Below, piece by piece: positions 35,957 through 44,790 of a stretch of 64,000 nt of DNA (position 1 is its first letter; each line of letters starts with the position of its first letter). The notes under the pieces are model-generated. The model searched no databases. It was not told the origin of the DNA and saw only the letters and a list, made by a program, of their open reading frames with translations. The stretch comes from Leptospira ognonensis (GTDB lineage Bacteria; Spirochaetota; Leptospiria; Leptospirales; Leptospiraceae): assembly GCF_004770745.1 (NCBI RefSeq), contig NZ_RQGD01000034.1, forward strand, positions 62,001-126,000. The letters run 5' to 3'. Both the position numbers and the translations under genes were made by a program.

Positions 35957-37242
35957 ATGGATCCTTCGACTTCCTTGCTCGACATTTGGTAGTAGCCGAG
36001 AAGAAAATAAAACATAATGAGAACTTCGTCATCTTGGAAATAACATTGTAGTAGGCCGGAAAAAAAGAAACCCGCAAGCCCCAGGGTGAGGAACATTTGT
36101 TTCCTAGGAATTTTTTTGGCAGAAAATCCATAAACGATCCATGCACCAAGCATAAAATAAAAGAGAGTTGCGGGTAATCCGTAAACAGCTGCTAAATGGA
36201 AATAGTCATTGTGAGAATGGCCTCTCTGAGTGACTTCATAGAAGAAGGCAAGTTCAGGATGTTCGGTTTCTTTTTTCTTTCTTGAAATTTCGATTTCTGA
36301 GGGATAGGCGCCAGGACCGATTCCAAAATAAGGATTTTTTAAAATTAAAGGAAAGGTTGAATCCCAGATAAAAGTTCGTCCCGAGTCAGTATGCTTTTCC
36401 GATCCGAATAACGGTTGTATTACCTTTTTGATGGTTTGGGTTTGAAAGTATAAGATTGTAAAAATAAGTAGGAAACTAGTAATTCCGATGGAAAGATATT
36501 TTAAAGTTTTAGGTGAGATTTCTTTTTCGATGACCATCAAGATGTAAATACCGAGTGCGATACTGATACCCACGCCAAGCATAGATGACCTCGCATTGTT
36601 CAGTAGAAAGACAAAACTGATTAAAATCAAGATACTGAAGCGCATACCTCTGATCCAAAGTGCTTCTTTAACTTTCCAAGAATCGTATGCTGAAAAAAAA
36701 TAATAAGGAAAAACAAAGGCGAGTAGGCCACCAAATGTTAGATGGGTATTCATAAGTCCGATGGGTAGATAGAGAAATCCTGCATAATGATGTTGGAACG
36801 GCCAGGTATTTGACGTGCGATATAAATCGGAAATGATTCGGGAGAGTCGATAAGGCGAGAAGGAAGAAACAAGGCCTGTCACCAAAATGAGGAATGCAAA
36901 AATTTGAAATGCTTTTGTAATCTTTGCTTGGTCCTCTTTTTTAATGCCTTGCAATACAAAGAAAGCGGAGACTAAAAAAATATCTTTTAATTCACCCCGC
37001 CAGGCGAGCAGGAAGGTCGACAAACTAAAACCAGAAGCCACAACATGATAAAACATAGAAAAAAGCTGCCAGGCGTAAAGGAGGATGAGAAGGACAAGGA
37101 TGCCTGACTGCATCTGAGGCTTTGGTTTTACAAACAAAAAGCAAATAAAGGCGAGAACCAGAAAAAGCTGGCTTATAGAAACCGATAGAGCACAGGAAAT
37201 GATGGACAAACAAACAAAGAGGAGATAGGATCGGTATAACAT
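35953..37242 (-). CDS. O-antigen ligase/polymerase-like (Wzy_C) membrane protein
   Basis: A 429-residue polytopic inner-membrane protein with roughly eleven hydrophobic segments. The Wzy_C/O-antigen-ligase signature lies between about residues 285 and 355: SGRTFIWDSTFPLILKNPYF, then GIGPGAYP and the large periplasmic loop with GHSHNDYFHLAAVYGLPAT. In this family an Arg and the HSHND histidines take part in transfer from an undecaprenyl-linked donor. It could ligate O-antigen to lipid A-core or polymerise another surface glycan. The ATG start has no strong Shine-Dalgarno site. It is first in a leftward three-gene operon and its stop overlaps the GH5 start (ATGA). Confidence 0.9.
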   Translation of the reverse strand: MLYRSYLLFVCLSIISCALSVSISQLFLVLAFICFLFVKPKPQMQSGILVLLILLYAWQLFSMFYHVVASGFSLSTFLLAWRGELKDIFLVSAFFVLQGIKKEDQAKITKAFQIFAFLILVTGLVSSFSPYRLSRIISDLYRTSNTWPFQHHYAGFLYLPIGLMNTHLTFGGLLAFVFPYYFFSAYDSWKVKEALWIRGMRFSILILISFVFLLNNARSSMLGVGISIALGIYILMVIEKEISPKTLKYLSIGITSFLLIFTILYFQTQTIKKVIQPLFGSEKHTDSGRTFIWDSTFPLILKNPYFGIGPGAYPSEIEISRKKKETEHPELAFFYEVTQRGHSHNDYFHLAAVYGLPATLFYFMLGAWIVYGFSAKKIPRKQMFLTLGLAGFFFSGLLQCYFQDDEVLIMFYFLLGYYQMSSKEVEGSI

Positions 37243-37280
37243 TTCTGTAGCTTAGAGTATAGGAGTGATTCATTTTGTAA

Positions 37281-37285
37281 AGAGG
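37281..37285 (+). promoter_or_regulatory. Ribosome binding site deciding a TTG start
   Basis: AGAGG lies 6 nt before TTG 37292. The alternative GTG at 37265 has AGGA directly against it, with no spacer. The TTG start also gives the clean N-terminus beginning with M-R-V-L-Y-F-S-D. Confidence 0.55.
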
Positions 37286-37291
37286 TTCCGC

Positions 37292-38575
37292 TTGCGAGTT
37301 CTTTATTTTTCAGATACATTTCTTCCAAAAACAGATGGCGTTGCCGTTTCGATAAAGAATTTTTCCGAGCTCCTCACCCTGCGTGGCCATGAGTTTACCA
37401 TCTGCGCTCCTAGATACGGGGAAGATGATTTCGAAAGAATGGGTGACAATATCCATGTCATTCGGTTCCGCTCCGGTTATTTGCCGAGTTACCCAGATAT
37501 AAAGGTGGTTTTACCTTCACCTGGAAAAATCAAAAAGGTCATCGAAGAATTCAAACCCGACCTCATTCACATCCATACCCCTGGACTTCTCGGAGTCTAT
37601 GGGATGAGCGCGGCAGAAAGGTATGGCATTCCCACCATCGGAACCTACCACACTCTCATGGCAGAACAGGAAATGTATGTTTCATTCTATCGACTTTTTA
37701 AATTGGATAAGTTGTTTTTCAAAATCAACAAGTTTAAGAAAAAGATCAATTTTGATGAATTGGACAAATACATCAAATTTGATAACTTTAATATTCGAAA
37801 AAAGATCATTCTCAAGATTTGTAACGATCTATATAATCGTTGTGATGTTGTGATTTCTCCCAGTCACCTTATCAAACAACAGTTAATTGAGTATGGGATC
37901 AATAGACCTATAACAGTTGTCTCGAATGGAATGGATTTAAAACGGTTTAAGGGAAAAACTAAAACATTAAATACGGACGCTCCTAAAATTTTGCATGTTG
38001 GAAGAATTTCCTATGAAAAAAACTGTGACGTAGTCATCAATGCATTCAAAATCGTTCATGAAAAATTTCCAAAGGCCACGCTTACCATTATAGGCGAGGG
38101 ACCTGCGATTGAATCCTTAAAGAGACAAGCAGAGCATTTAGAAATCAAAGATTCAGTTATTTTTACGGGCTTTGTTCCAAATGCGGAACTTCATACGATC
38201 TACCCGCAGTATGATTTATTTCTGACGGCATCTACGATGGAAACCCAAGGACTCGTCGTTTTAGAAGCAATTGCTTGTGGATTGCCCGCGATCGGAGTGG
38301 ATTCGTTCGCACTCCCCGAACTCATCCAGCAGGATAAGAATGGATACATTGCACCACCATTCGATGTACAAGCGTTAGCAGATCATACGATAAAACTATT
38401 TACGGATCCAGAAGTTTACAAAAGATTTTCACGTGCCTCTATTGAAATTGCATCTACCCATGAAATGGAAAAATGCGTGGATGACATGGAAACTGTGTAT
38501 GAAAAAGTAATCGAAGCGATGAAGGGAAAGGAAAAGAAAAAAAGTCTTTTTGAAATGTTACTAGACTTTATGTAG
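37292..38575 (+). CDS. GT4 family glycosyltransferase, lipid-glycosyltransferase type
   Basis: A 427-residue GT-B fold transferase. The start is a TTG; a GTG 27 bases upstream is the alternative. The N-terminal half has [20 protein letters not shown] and [17 protein letters not shown], typical of the diacylglycerol glucosyltransferase / alpha-mannosyltransferase group. The C-terminal half binds the nucleotide sugar: [40 protein letters not shown], and the E-x7-E motif in [19 protein letters not shown]. No membrane segment, but a basic insertion around residues 140-175 (many Lys) may contact acidic lipid. It probably makes a glycolipid or adds a sugar to an envelope glycan. It is divergent from the O-antigen-ligase-like gene. 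Confidence 0.92.
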   Translation: MRVLYFSDTFLPKTDGVAVSIKNFSELLTLRGHEFTICAPRYGEDDFERMGDNIHVIRFRSGYLPSYPDIKVVLPSPGKIKKVIEEFKPDLIHIHTPGLLGVYGMSAAERYGIPTIGTYHTLMAEQEMYVSFYRLFKLDKLFFKINKFKKKINFDELDKYIKFDNFNIRKKIILKICNDLYNRCDVVISPSHLIKQQLIEYGINRPITVVSNGMDLKRFKGKTKTLNTDAPKILHVGRISYEKNCDVVINAFKIVHEKFPKATLTIIGEGPAIESLKRQAEHLEIKDSVIFTGFVPNAELHTIYPQYDLFLTASTMETQGLVVLEAIACGLPAIGVDSFALPELIQQDKNGYIAPPFDVQALADHTIKLFTDPEVYKRFSRASIEIASTHEMEKCVDDMETVYEKVIEAMKGKEKKKSLFEMLLDFM

Positions 38576-38586
38576 AAACTGTAAAG

Positions 38587-39018
38587 TTACACTTTCCCTT
38601 TTAAAGTGATCAGAAATTTCGAGTCCTTCCATTCTTTTCCCAGGGTGGATTCGAGCTCTTTTTTCATGAGGGTATGCACTTGCTTTTCCGTTTCTGGATC
38701 TAAATACACGTCTGTGATTTCACCTGTGTCCTCATTGAGAGCGTGGTGATGGCGGTCCGTGTTGGAATCGTAATGTGTGATGCCATTTTTCAAATCAAGC
38801 GTACCGATCACACCCTTCTCTGAAAATAATTTGAGGTTATTGAAGACCGTCGCTCTAGAGGCATGAGGGAAATGTGTATTTACTAAATGAAATACATCTT
38901 CTGCTGTGAGATGTTGGTGTTGGGCTAGGATTAAATGAGCCATTTCCAGACGTTGGGATGTTGCTCGTATTCCAAAGGACTCCAGAATCTCTTTCGTTTT
39001 TTGGTAATCTTGATCCAT
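38587..39018 (-). CDS. perR: Peroxide-stress regulator of the Fur family, PerR type
   Basis: A 143-residue Fur-family repressor. Residues ~1-80 form the winged helix (FGIRATSQRLEMAHLI, HASRATVFNNLKLFSEKGVI) and the rest the dimer domain. Mapping to B. subtilis PerR gives the regulatory metal site His36, Asp84, His90, His92 and Asp103; Asp rather than Glu at the last position favours PerR. The protein has no Cys at all, so the CxxC structural zinc site of most Fur proteins is absent (NEDTGE where B. subtilis has ENCGK). In Leptospira interrogans, as I recall, perR lies beside an ankyrin gene and katE in the same way. It is divergent from ankyrin-katE with operator-like dyads between; auto-regulation is likely. 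Confidence 0.95.
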   Translation of the reverse strand: MDQDYQKTKEILESFGIRATSQRLEMAHLILAQHQHLTAEDVFHLVNTHFPHASRATVFNNLKLFSEKGVIGTLDLKNGITHYDSNTDRHHHALNEDTGEITDVYLDPETEKQVHTLMKKELESTLGKEWKDSKFLITLKGKV

Positions 39019-39058
39019 TTCTGTTTAGACTTTCGGATCGCTCCCTTTTTGTCAATAA

Positions 39059-39073
39059 TTAGACTAAATCTAA
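39059..39073. promoter_or_regulatory. Probable PerR box 1
   Basis: TTAGACTAAATCTAA, a 15-bp dyad with half-sites TTAGA and TCTAA. It lies 41 bp from the perR start, in the region divergent to ankyrin-katE. Fur-family boxes in B. subtilis are also 15-bp 7-1-7 dyads. Confidence 0.65.
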
Positions 39074-39085
39074 AAAAAGTGCTTG

Positions 39086-39097
39086 TCTAAGCTTAGA
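39086..39097. promoter_or_regulatory. Palindrome with inverted PerR-like half-sites
   Basis: TCTAAGCTTAGA is a perfect 12-bp palindrome made of the same TCTAA and TTAGA words in the opposite order. It lies between the two 15-bp dyads. It may be an extra operator or spacer-dependent site. Confidence 0.4.
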
Positions 39098-39103
39098 ATT
39101 AAA

Positions 39104-39118
39104 TTAGATTAAGTCTAA
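39104..39118. promoter_or_regulatory. Probable PerR box 2
   Basis: TTAGATTAAGTCTAA, a second 15-bp dyad of the TTAGA-N5-TCTAA type, 45 bp from the first (centre to centre) and 53 bp before the ankyrin-gene start. More TCTAA and TTAGA words occur at 39131 and 39025. Confidence 0.65.
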
Positions 39119-39171
39119 ATTAAGAATTACTCTAAAGTAGTATTCTTTTCAAGAACCAAGAGGAAACGAAC

Positions 39172-39729
39172 ATGAAGTCAGATGTTAGTAAATCTACCCC
39201 TTCCAAAGCCTGGCAAGCGTTCCAAAAAAGCATGGAAACTCCAAGGCTAGAGAAAGCCGAAATGTTTGAATCGGCAAGGTGTGGAGAGCTCGCTCCCTTT
39301 CTGGAAAGCAATAGCTCCGAAGCTTACATTTCTCTTACCAATGAGAAGGGATACAGTTTGCTCATGCTTGCGGCTTACCATGGCCATGAATCCTTGGTCG
39401 AGCTCCTTTTGAAACAGGGAGCAGATCCCAATTCTGTAGATGCCGCTGGAAATTCGATCTTGATGGGTGTCGCATTTAAGGGACATTTGGCGGTCGCCAA
39501 ACATCTGATTGCCTATCGTGCAAATGTAGATTACAGAAATCCAAAAGGACAATCGGCGAACGATTTTGCAGTCATGTTTGGCAGAAAAGATATGGTTCGT
39601 TTCCTGAAAAAATTTTCGAACTCAAAATCGAACTCAAATGACAGGATCATCCTTTGGTTACGTTTTCTCTTCTCTCAACTGAAATCAGTAAAATCACAAT
39701 TTTTAGCGAGCAAAGGAGGCTTAAAATGA
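39172..39729 (+). CDS. Ankyrin-repeat protein next to catalase
   Basis: A 185-residue protein with about three ankyrin repeats at residues ~60-150 ([60 protein letters not shown]). No signal peptide; probably cytoplasmic. A basic C-terminal stretch ([16 protein letters not shown]) follows. Ankyrin proteins beside catalase occur in other bacteria (AnkB with KatB in Pseudomonas), where they support catalase activity, so a catalase-partner role is a reasonable inference. The katE ATG overlaps its TGA stop (ATGA), and the katE ribosome binding site lies inside this gene. Confidence 0.93.
   Translation: MKSDVSKSTPSKAWQAFQKSMETPRLEKAEMFESARCGELAPFLESNSSEAYISLTNEKGYSLLMLAAYHGHESLVELLLKQGADPNSVDAAGNSILMGVAFKGHLAVAKHLIAYRANVDYRNPKGQSANDFAVMFGRKDMVRFLKKFSNSKSNSNDRIILWLRFLFSQLKSVKSQFLASKGGLK
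39714..39719 (+). promoter_or_regulatory. Perfect ribosome binding site of katE
   Basis: AGGAGG, 6 nt before the ATG at 39726. It fixes the katE start inside the ankyrin gene and is the best Shine-Dalgarno match seen in the window, fitting a highly expressed enzyme. Confidence 0.85.
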
Positions 39730-41153
39730 GTGCAAATCGATTAACAACAGCAGGTGGACATCCAGTATCGGAGAACCAACACAGTTTGACGGCAGGCCCT
39801 AATGGTCCTATCTTAATTCAGGATACTCACCTGATTGAAAAGTTGGCCCATTTCAATCGGGAGCGAATCCCAGAACGCGTAGTACATGCAAAAGGAGCGG
39901 GTGCTTTCGGAACCTTTAGACTCACAAAAGATATGTCGGATTTTTCGATTGCCAGAGTATTGCAAGGTGTCGGAAAAGAAACACCTTTGTTTTTGAGATT
40001 TTCAACGGTTGCGGGAGAAAAAGGCTCCGCGGATACCGATCGTGACCCTCGTGGATTTGCTGTGAAGTTTTATACTGAGGAAGGAATTTGGGACGTTGTT
40101 GGAAACAACACGCCAGTTTTTTTTGAGAGAGACCCTTTAAAATTTCCAGATTTTATCCATTCCCAAAAACGCGATCCCGTCACCGGCTATAAGAATCCTG
40201 TTAGGATGTGGGACTACTGGGCCAAATCTCCGGAGGCACTCCATCAAATGACGATTTTGTTCAGTGATCGCGGACTTCCCGACGGTTATCGATTCATGCA
40301 CGGTTTTGGTTCGCATACCTTCAGTTTGTGGAATCGCTCGGGAGAAAGATTTTGGGTTAAGTTTCATTTCAAATCATTACAAGGAATCAAAAATTTAACT
40401 CCTGATAAGGCGGCAGAACTTGCAGGAACGGATCCTGATTACGCAACACGGGATTTGTTTGAAGCCATTGAAAGAAAAGAATTTCCGCAATGGAGAGTTT
40501 GTTTACAAATCATGCCGGAAAAGGAAGCCGAAACATATTCTGTAAATCCTTTTGACCTAACAAAAACATGGTCTCATAAGGACTATCCATTGGTAGAAAT
40601 CGGTGTTATGGAATTGAATCGAAATCCAAAAAACTATTTTTTTGATGTGGAACAAGCCGCCTTCAGTCCTTCCAATTTAGTGCCCGGAATTGGCGCATCA
40701 CCTGATAAAATGTTACAAGGAAGGTTGTTTGCGTATCCAGATGCACAAAGATATAGGTTAGGTGGCAATTACCAGCAGATTCCAGTAAATAGACCTTTAA
40801 ATCGAGTAGCACATTACCAAAATGACGGGCACCGATCAGAACCAGGCTTTGGTTACGATAATTATGAGCCAAATGGTTTTGGAGGTCCTGTCCAAGATCC
40901 TTCTGTTACTGAACCACCACTTCGTATCTCGGGCGATGCGGATCGGTACAACAGCCACAAAGGAAACGATGATTACTCGCAAGCAGGTGCGCTTTATAGG
41001 ATGCTTGCAGAAGAGGAAAGGGATCGGATGACAAGCATCATTGCCAATACCATGTTGCAAGTGCCAAAAGACATTGTGAAAAAGAATATCGAACATTTTT
41101 CAAAATGTGATCCTGATTACGGTAAGAAAATCGCAGAAAAAGTAGGACTTTAG
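39726..41153 (+). CDS. katE: Haem catalase (small-subunit type)
   Basis: Haem b catalase, which splits hydrogen peroxide. It has 475 residues from the ATG at 39726; a longer frame begins upstream but [11 protein letters not shown] follows a perfect AGGAGG. Distal His54 ([13 protein letters not shown]), Asn127 ([11 protein letters not shown]) and proximal haem ligand Tyr337 ([14 protein letters not shown]) are intact, with the NADPH-binding type core of clade 3 catalases. There is no signal peptide. The gene is translationally coupled to the ankyrin gene and probably controlled by PerR through the dyads upstream of that gene. A hairpin lies right after the stop. Confidence 0.98.
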   Translation: MSANRLTTAGGHPVSENQHSLTAGPNGPILIQDTHLIEKLAHFNRERIPERVVHAKGAGAFGTFRLTKDMSDFSIARVLQGVGKETPLFLRFSTVAGEKGSADTDRDPRGFAVKFYTEEGIWDVVGNNTPVFFERDPLKFPDFIHSQKRDPVTGYKNPVRMWDYWAKSPEALHQMTILFSDRGLPDGYRFMHGFGSHTFSLWNRSGERFWVKFHFKSLQGIKNLTPDKAAELAGTDPDYATRDLFEAIERKEFPQWRVCLQIMPEKEAETYSVNPFDLTKTWSHKDYPLVEIGVMELNRNPKNYFFDVEQAAFSPSNLVPGIGASPDKMLQGRLFAYPDAQRYRLGGNYQQIPVNRPLNRVAHYQNDGHRSEPGFGYDNYEPNGFGGPVQDPSVTEPPLRISGDADRYNSHKGNDDYSQAGALYRMLAEEERDRMTSIIANTMLQVPKDIVKKNIEHFSKCDPDYGKKIAEKVGL

Positions 41154-41158
41154 TCTAA

Positions 41159-41194
41159 TTAGTCCTTCACTTACTCTGTTAGGTGAAGGACTAA
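41159..41194. terminator. Hairpin between katE and the convergent gene
   Basis: A perfect 12-bp stem TTAGTCCTTCAC / GTGAAGGACTAA with a 12-nt loop, six bases after the katE stop. No T run follows on either strand, so it is probably a transcript-end hairpin rather than a textbook terminator. It may serve both convergent genes. Confidence 0.55.
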
Positions 41195-41198
41195 ATCG

Positions 41199-42206
41199 TT
41201 ACCTGCTTATGGTAATGGATTTCACTAATTTTTTATCACCAGTTTCTTCATATACCACTTCCGTTTTCAAGTTCCGTATCGGCCAATAAAGCTGAATGGT
41301 TTCTATTAGCTCATATGCTTTTAAGGAATAATCGAGAATGGTGACAACCAAACTGAGATCAATGAATCTTTCTCTTGAGACTTTTTTTAGATCCGTCTCC
41401 TTTGATGCAATGAGCCATTTATAAACTCGCGATGAACGATTTGCATTTTGGATGTGTTCAAGATCAAGCTTTGCTTGAGGTAATTCTGCCTCTACTTGGT
41501 CAAATTTAATTTCAATCGGTGCATATTTAAATTCGGGTAACGAAAGTTTTTTAGAGAGCTGCAGGTCAAAGGTATCATCATCAACGTATTGTAGTGTTTG
41601 GCAGGTGGAATACACTGTATCACACAAGCTCCCATAACTTTTTTGAAAGAAGAAGATGAGTAAAATGTCCTGATTTTTTGGATGATATAATACTTTCGCA
41701 TAATAATGATCCAACCTTGAAAATAAAAAATAGGATTTAAGCCTCTTGAATATATTATAGGAGATTCCGAAGATGTCATTAAATAAAGGAACATCCGTTA
41801 ATCCAAGACCTTTGTATCCGATATAATAGGGCTCAAACGAAACATTTCCACCTCGCTTGCTGATCTCTCGAAAATATTCCAAAAAGGATTCCAATTTTGG
41901 ATCATCAATTTTCAGTTTTGGGGATGTGATCTCAATCAATACCTTCCCACTATTTTTTCCAAGTGTTGACCATACCTCATCAACAATCTTTGTTTCCCCG
42001 TCATATTGAAACTTAATACAGGATACATCGCAGGAGATTTGCTCCTCATACTTGGTTTTGTTTGGAGAAGGTAAAATGTTTTCGGTATAGGAAGAATCAA
42101 AGTCATCCGAGTCTTTTAGAGTCGGCTCGGAAGAAATGTCAGAAGTAAGGAAAAGCAAAATAGAAAGAAAACGAAGGATATGAGATGCTGAAACTCGAGT
42201 TACCAT
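41199..42206 (-). CDS. Secreted protein of unknown function
   Basis: A 335-residue protein with signal MVTRVSASHILRFLSILLFL and a cleavage region near TSDISSEP. The mature part is mixed alpha/beta with Cys pairs (ISCDVSCIKF near residue 55 and LCDTVYSTCQTLQ near residue 195), which could form disulfides in the periplasm. I do not recognise a family. The start ATG (42206) overlaps the last codons of the GT9 gene by 7 bp, so it belongs to the same transcript. Its position behind a glycosyltransferase suggests an envelope role, but this is inference. Confidence 0.78.
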   Translation of the reverse strand: MVTRVSASHILRFLSILLFLTSDISSEPTLKDSDDFDSSYTENILPSPNKTKYEEQISCDVSCIKFQYDGETKIVDEVWSTLGKNSGKVLIEITSPKLKIDDPKLESFLEYFREISKRGGNVSFEPYYIGYKGLGLTDVPLFNDIFGISYNIFKRLKSYFLFSRLDHYYAKVLYHPKNQDILLIFFFQKSYGSLCDTVYSTCQTLQYVDDDTFDLQLSKKLSLPEFKYAPIEIKFDQVEAELPQAKLDLEHIQNANRSSRVYKWLIASKETDLKKVSRERFIDLSLVVTILDYSLKAYELIETIQLYWPIRNLKTEVVYEETGDKKLVKSITISR

Positions 42207-43255
42207 AGTGTATTTACATTTTGTAATACTCTGATGCGACGTACCACATCCAAAGGATCAATCAATTCCATGCAAGCATGATCCCCGCGCCAACATTTTA
42301 CATTGCCATAAATGGAGCAAGGTCTACAGGCAAGTTCCACCTGTAAAACTCCTGTATCTTCTTGTGCAAAGGGACCAAATCCCGATATAGGATGTGTCGT
42401 CCCAAAAATACCAATCACTGGCTTTTTTAAAAGTGCCGCTATATGTACGTTAGATGAATCCATGCCTATCATCAGATCCAATCGATCCATTATCCCGAGC
42501 TCACCTCTGATACCTAATTGGGCACCGTGGACGATGTTAACACGTTTTTCGCCATTCTTTAAAATTTCGAGCTCGCTTGCTTCCTCTTTTCCGCCAAATA
42601 GAAATATATAACAATCTGGAAATTCCTCTAGTAATATCTGTGTTAGTCGAACTGATTTTTGAAAGCTCCACTCTTTCAGCTCATGTCCAGCGAATGGAGC
42701 AAATCCAAACCACTGGCCTTCCTTCTTGTCTAAGCCAATGGATTTAAAATAATCTCTCGCATAAATTTTGGATTCTCCATCGACATTGAGCCAAGGTCCT
42801 TTTCTGATGGGCGCTTCGAAGCCAGCCTTTTTAAAAACATTGAGGTAACGATCCACCGTATGAGGAATTTTAACTAATTTTTTATTAAACCTTCTTGTCT
42901 GCTGTGCTTTTTCCCTTCTTCCTTTGATGATGATAAAGGAAGGAATTTTGTGAAATGAAAAAAGGAAGGAAATCATTCTGGACCTTATCGATCCATGTAA
43001 GTCTATAATTTTATCAAAGGGACCGAGTTTCTTTAACTCAACAAATAGTTTCCATACTCCAAATAGACCTTTGTATTTTTTTAAATTGATACCAATGACA
43101 TTAAGATTTGGAATGTTATAAAAAAAAGGTGCGAAATTCCCCCGGGTAACAACGGTCAGTTGCATATTGGAATACTTTGCAGCCAAGGCAATTAAAGCCG
43201 GCGTGGTCAATGCCACATCACCCATAGCAGAAAAACGAATGACCAATAAATTCAT
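42200..43255 (-). CDS. Glycosyltransferase family 9 (heptosyltransferase-like)
   Basis: A 351-residue GT-B transferase, family 9. N-terminus MNLLVIRFSAMGDVALTTPA is the family signature (ADP-heptose:LPS transferase type). The C-terminal half has GFAPFAGHELKEWSFQKSVR, LIGMDSSNVHIAALLKKPVI, GIFGTTHPISGFGPF and CRPCSIYGNVKCWRGDHACM near the end, with GMDSSNVHIAA as the nucleotide-sugar site. It probably adds a sugar, heptose or similar, to LPS core; donor unknown. The start overlaps the DUF4254 gene end by 4 bp, and the next gene overlaps its end by 7 bp: a translationally coupled leftward set. Confidence 0.93.
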   Translation of the reverse strand: MNLLVIRFSAMGDVALTTPALIALAAKYSNMQLTVVTRGNFAPFFYNIPNLNVIGINLKKYKGLFGVWKLFVELKKLGPFDKIIDLHGSIRSRMISFLFSFHKIPSFIIIKGRREKAQQTRRFNKKLVKIPHTVDRYLNVFKKAGFEAPIRKGPWLNVDGESKIYARDYFKSIGLDKKEGQWFGFAPFAGHELKEWSFQKSVRLTQILLEEFPDCYIFLFGGKEEASELEILKNGEKRVNIVHGAQLGIRGELGIMDRLDLMIGMDSSNVHIAALLKKPVIGIFGTTHPISGFGPFAQEDTGVLQVELACRPCSIYGNVKCWRGDHACMELIDPLDVVRRIRVLQNVNTLW

Positions 43256-43860
43256 TTTTGTGATTTATAAAGAGACGGATTTAGGTTTTGATCATTGTAC
43301 ATTTTCATTTGTCGATATACCTTTACTCTTTTTTCTCCATTCGCATAGTCTAACAAAAGTTCATCAAGACAGACTATTAGATCAGATCTTTGGTCCAGAA
43401 GGATGTCAAGTTTAGCTTGGCATTTGGCAATATGCTCTTTTGAGGCTGCCTCATCCGTTCTACCCACTTGTTCTTCCATGTGAAATATTTTCAGTTCCAG
43501 GATGCTCATTCGGTCAAGAAGCCAGGCGGGAGATTCTGAGTTGAGGCGAGCATTTGCTTTTGGCCTTATTTCCTTAAAAAGGTCGATAACAAAATCGTCG
43601 AGTTTTTCGACCATGTCCGTTCGGTCTTGGTTCAGCTTATCGATCCTACGTTTTAAAGCCACGACCTCTTCTAAAGCAATGTCAGGTCTTCGGATCTCGT
43701 CTTCTATATGCCACTGGATGGTGTCGATGTGGTTTTTTTGGTATAAAATATTTTCAATAGAATTTTCGGGGTACGGATTTGGATGGGGTGCTTGTTCTTT
43801 GTGCCAATCACTTACCGAAGTTTGGAATATCGAGACTGCCTTGTTTGCATCTAATTTCAT
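43252..43860 (-). CDS. DUF4254 family protein
   Basis: A 202-residue helical, soluble protein of the DUF4254 family (NHIDTIQWHIEDEIRRPDI, RRIDKLNQDRTDMVEKLDDF, SRLN-type SPAWLLDRMSILELKIFHME). Members sit beside LPS glycosyltransferases in Leptospira and Bacteroidota, but their function is unknown. I chose ATG 43860 (MKLDANKAVSIFQ), with AAAGAG 6 nt upstream. The ATG at 43899 would add 13 residues, but it has GAAGG directly against it. It overlaps the GT9 start by 4 bp. Confidence 0.87.
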   Translation of the reverse strand: MKLDANKAVSIFQTSVSDWHKEQAPHPNPYPENSIENILYQKNHIDTIQWHIEDEIRRPDIALEEVVALKRRIDKLNQDRTDMVEKLDDFVIDLFKEIRPKANARLNSESPAWLLDRMSILELKIFHMEEQVGRTDEAASKEHIAKCQAKLDILLDQRSDLIVCLDELLLDYANGEKRVKVYRQMKMYNDQNLNPSLYKSQK

Positions 43861-43996
43861 CATAGACTCTTTTATATAAATTTTTCCATTCGATCCCATC
43901 CTTCAATCCAAATATTTCTCATTCGATTCTCTTTTCCTCCTCTCTTAGGGGAAAGGAATCATTTGACTTTCTTATGTTTCATGTGATGCTTCCCAT

Positions 43997-44782
43997 ATGT
44001 GTTTGGTTCTATTTGCCAAAAATGAATGGAAGGGTTTCCCGATAGTCATCCTTGCCAACAGAGATGAATTTTTTGATCGTCCGAGCCAACCTTTACATTT
44101 TTGGGACGGGCCACCTCGGGTTCTTGCAGGAAAAGATTTGATTTCTTCTGGCACTTGGTTAGGTGTAAATGAATTTGGCAAAATTTCTTTTATTACCAAT
44201 CGAAGGAATCTCAGAGAATCAGTTCCAGAGTCACCACGTTCGCGAGGGAATCTTGTAAAAAATTTTCTACTTTCCGATACAAGTCCGAACAAGTATGTCT
44301 CCTCCTTACAAAACGATTATGATAGGTATCCTGGCTTCAATCTATTCGTATCTGATTTAGAAGAGAATGTATATGTTTCAAACAAAATTGCGCATTCCCT
44401 TTCCATACAAAACGGAATTCACACTTTGAGCAACGCCGAATGGAACACTCCTTGGCCCAAAACAGAGAAGATCAAATCTCAATTCCTAATTGTGAGAGAG
44501 AGTTCTGGGCAGGGTAAAAATTTGCCTCTGGATTCTTTTTTTCAAATCCTTGCCGACGAAAAACAAGCGTTAGGAGAATTTTTGCCTGATACAGGGATAG
44601 GAAAGGAAAAAGAACTATTACTTTCTTCAATTCGCATCGGGTTACCTGGATACGGAACCCGCGTTAGTACGGTGCTTGCAATCGATGAAAAATTATGCTG
44701 TTACCTCTGGGAAAAAACTTTCGCAGGTCCGAGTGACAAATTGGGAAAGATCGAACATTTTCAGATGCAGCTAAAAAAATAA
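43997..44782 (+). CDS. NRDE (TANGO2-like) family protein
   Basis: A 261-residue protein of the NRDE family (PF05742). The N-terminus has MCLVLFAK with Cys2, and VILANRDEFFDRPSQPLHFW carries the NRDE motif that names the family. FLLSDTSPNKYVSSL and LFVSDLEENVYVS follow. The Ntn-hydrolase-like fold with Cys2 is conserved in the family. Its animal member TANGO2 is linked to haem and lipid handling; the bacterial role is unknown. It is probably cytoplasmic. No signal peptide. It is divergent from the DUF4254 operon with 136 bp between, and convergent with the DUF2569 gene 8 bp past its stop. Confidence 0.93.
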   Translation: MCLVLFAKNEWKGFPIVILANRDEFFDRPSQPLHFWDGPPRVLAGKDLISSGTWLGVNEFGKISFITNRRNLRESVPESPRSRGNLVKNFLLSDTSPNKYVSSLQNDYDRYPGFNLFVSDLEENVYVSNKIAHSLSIQNGIHTLSNAEWNTPWPKTEKIKSQFLIVRESSGQGKNLPLDSFFQILADEKQALGEFLPDTGIGKEKELLLSSIRIGLPGYGTRVSTVLAIDEKLCCYLWEKTFAGPSDKLGKIEHFQMQLKK

Positions 44783-44790
44783 AAGATTGC

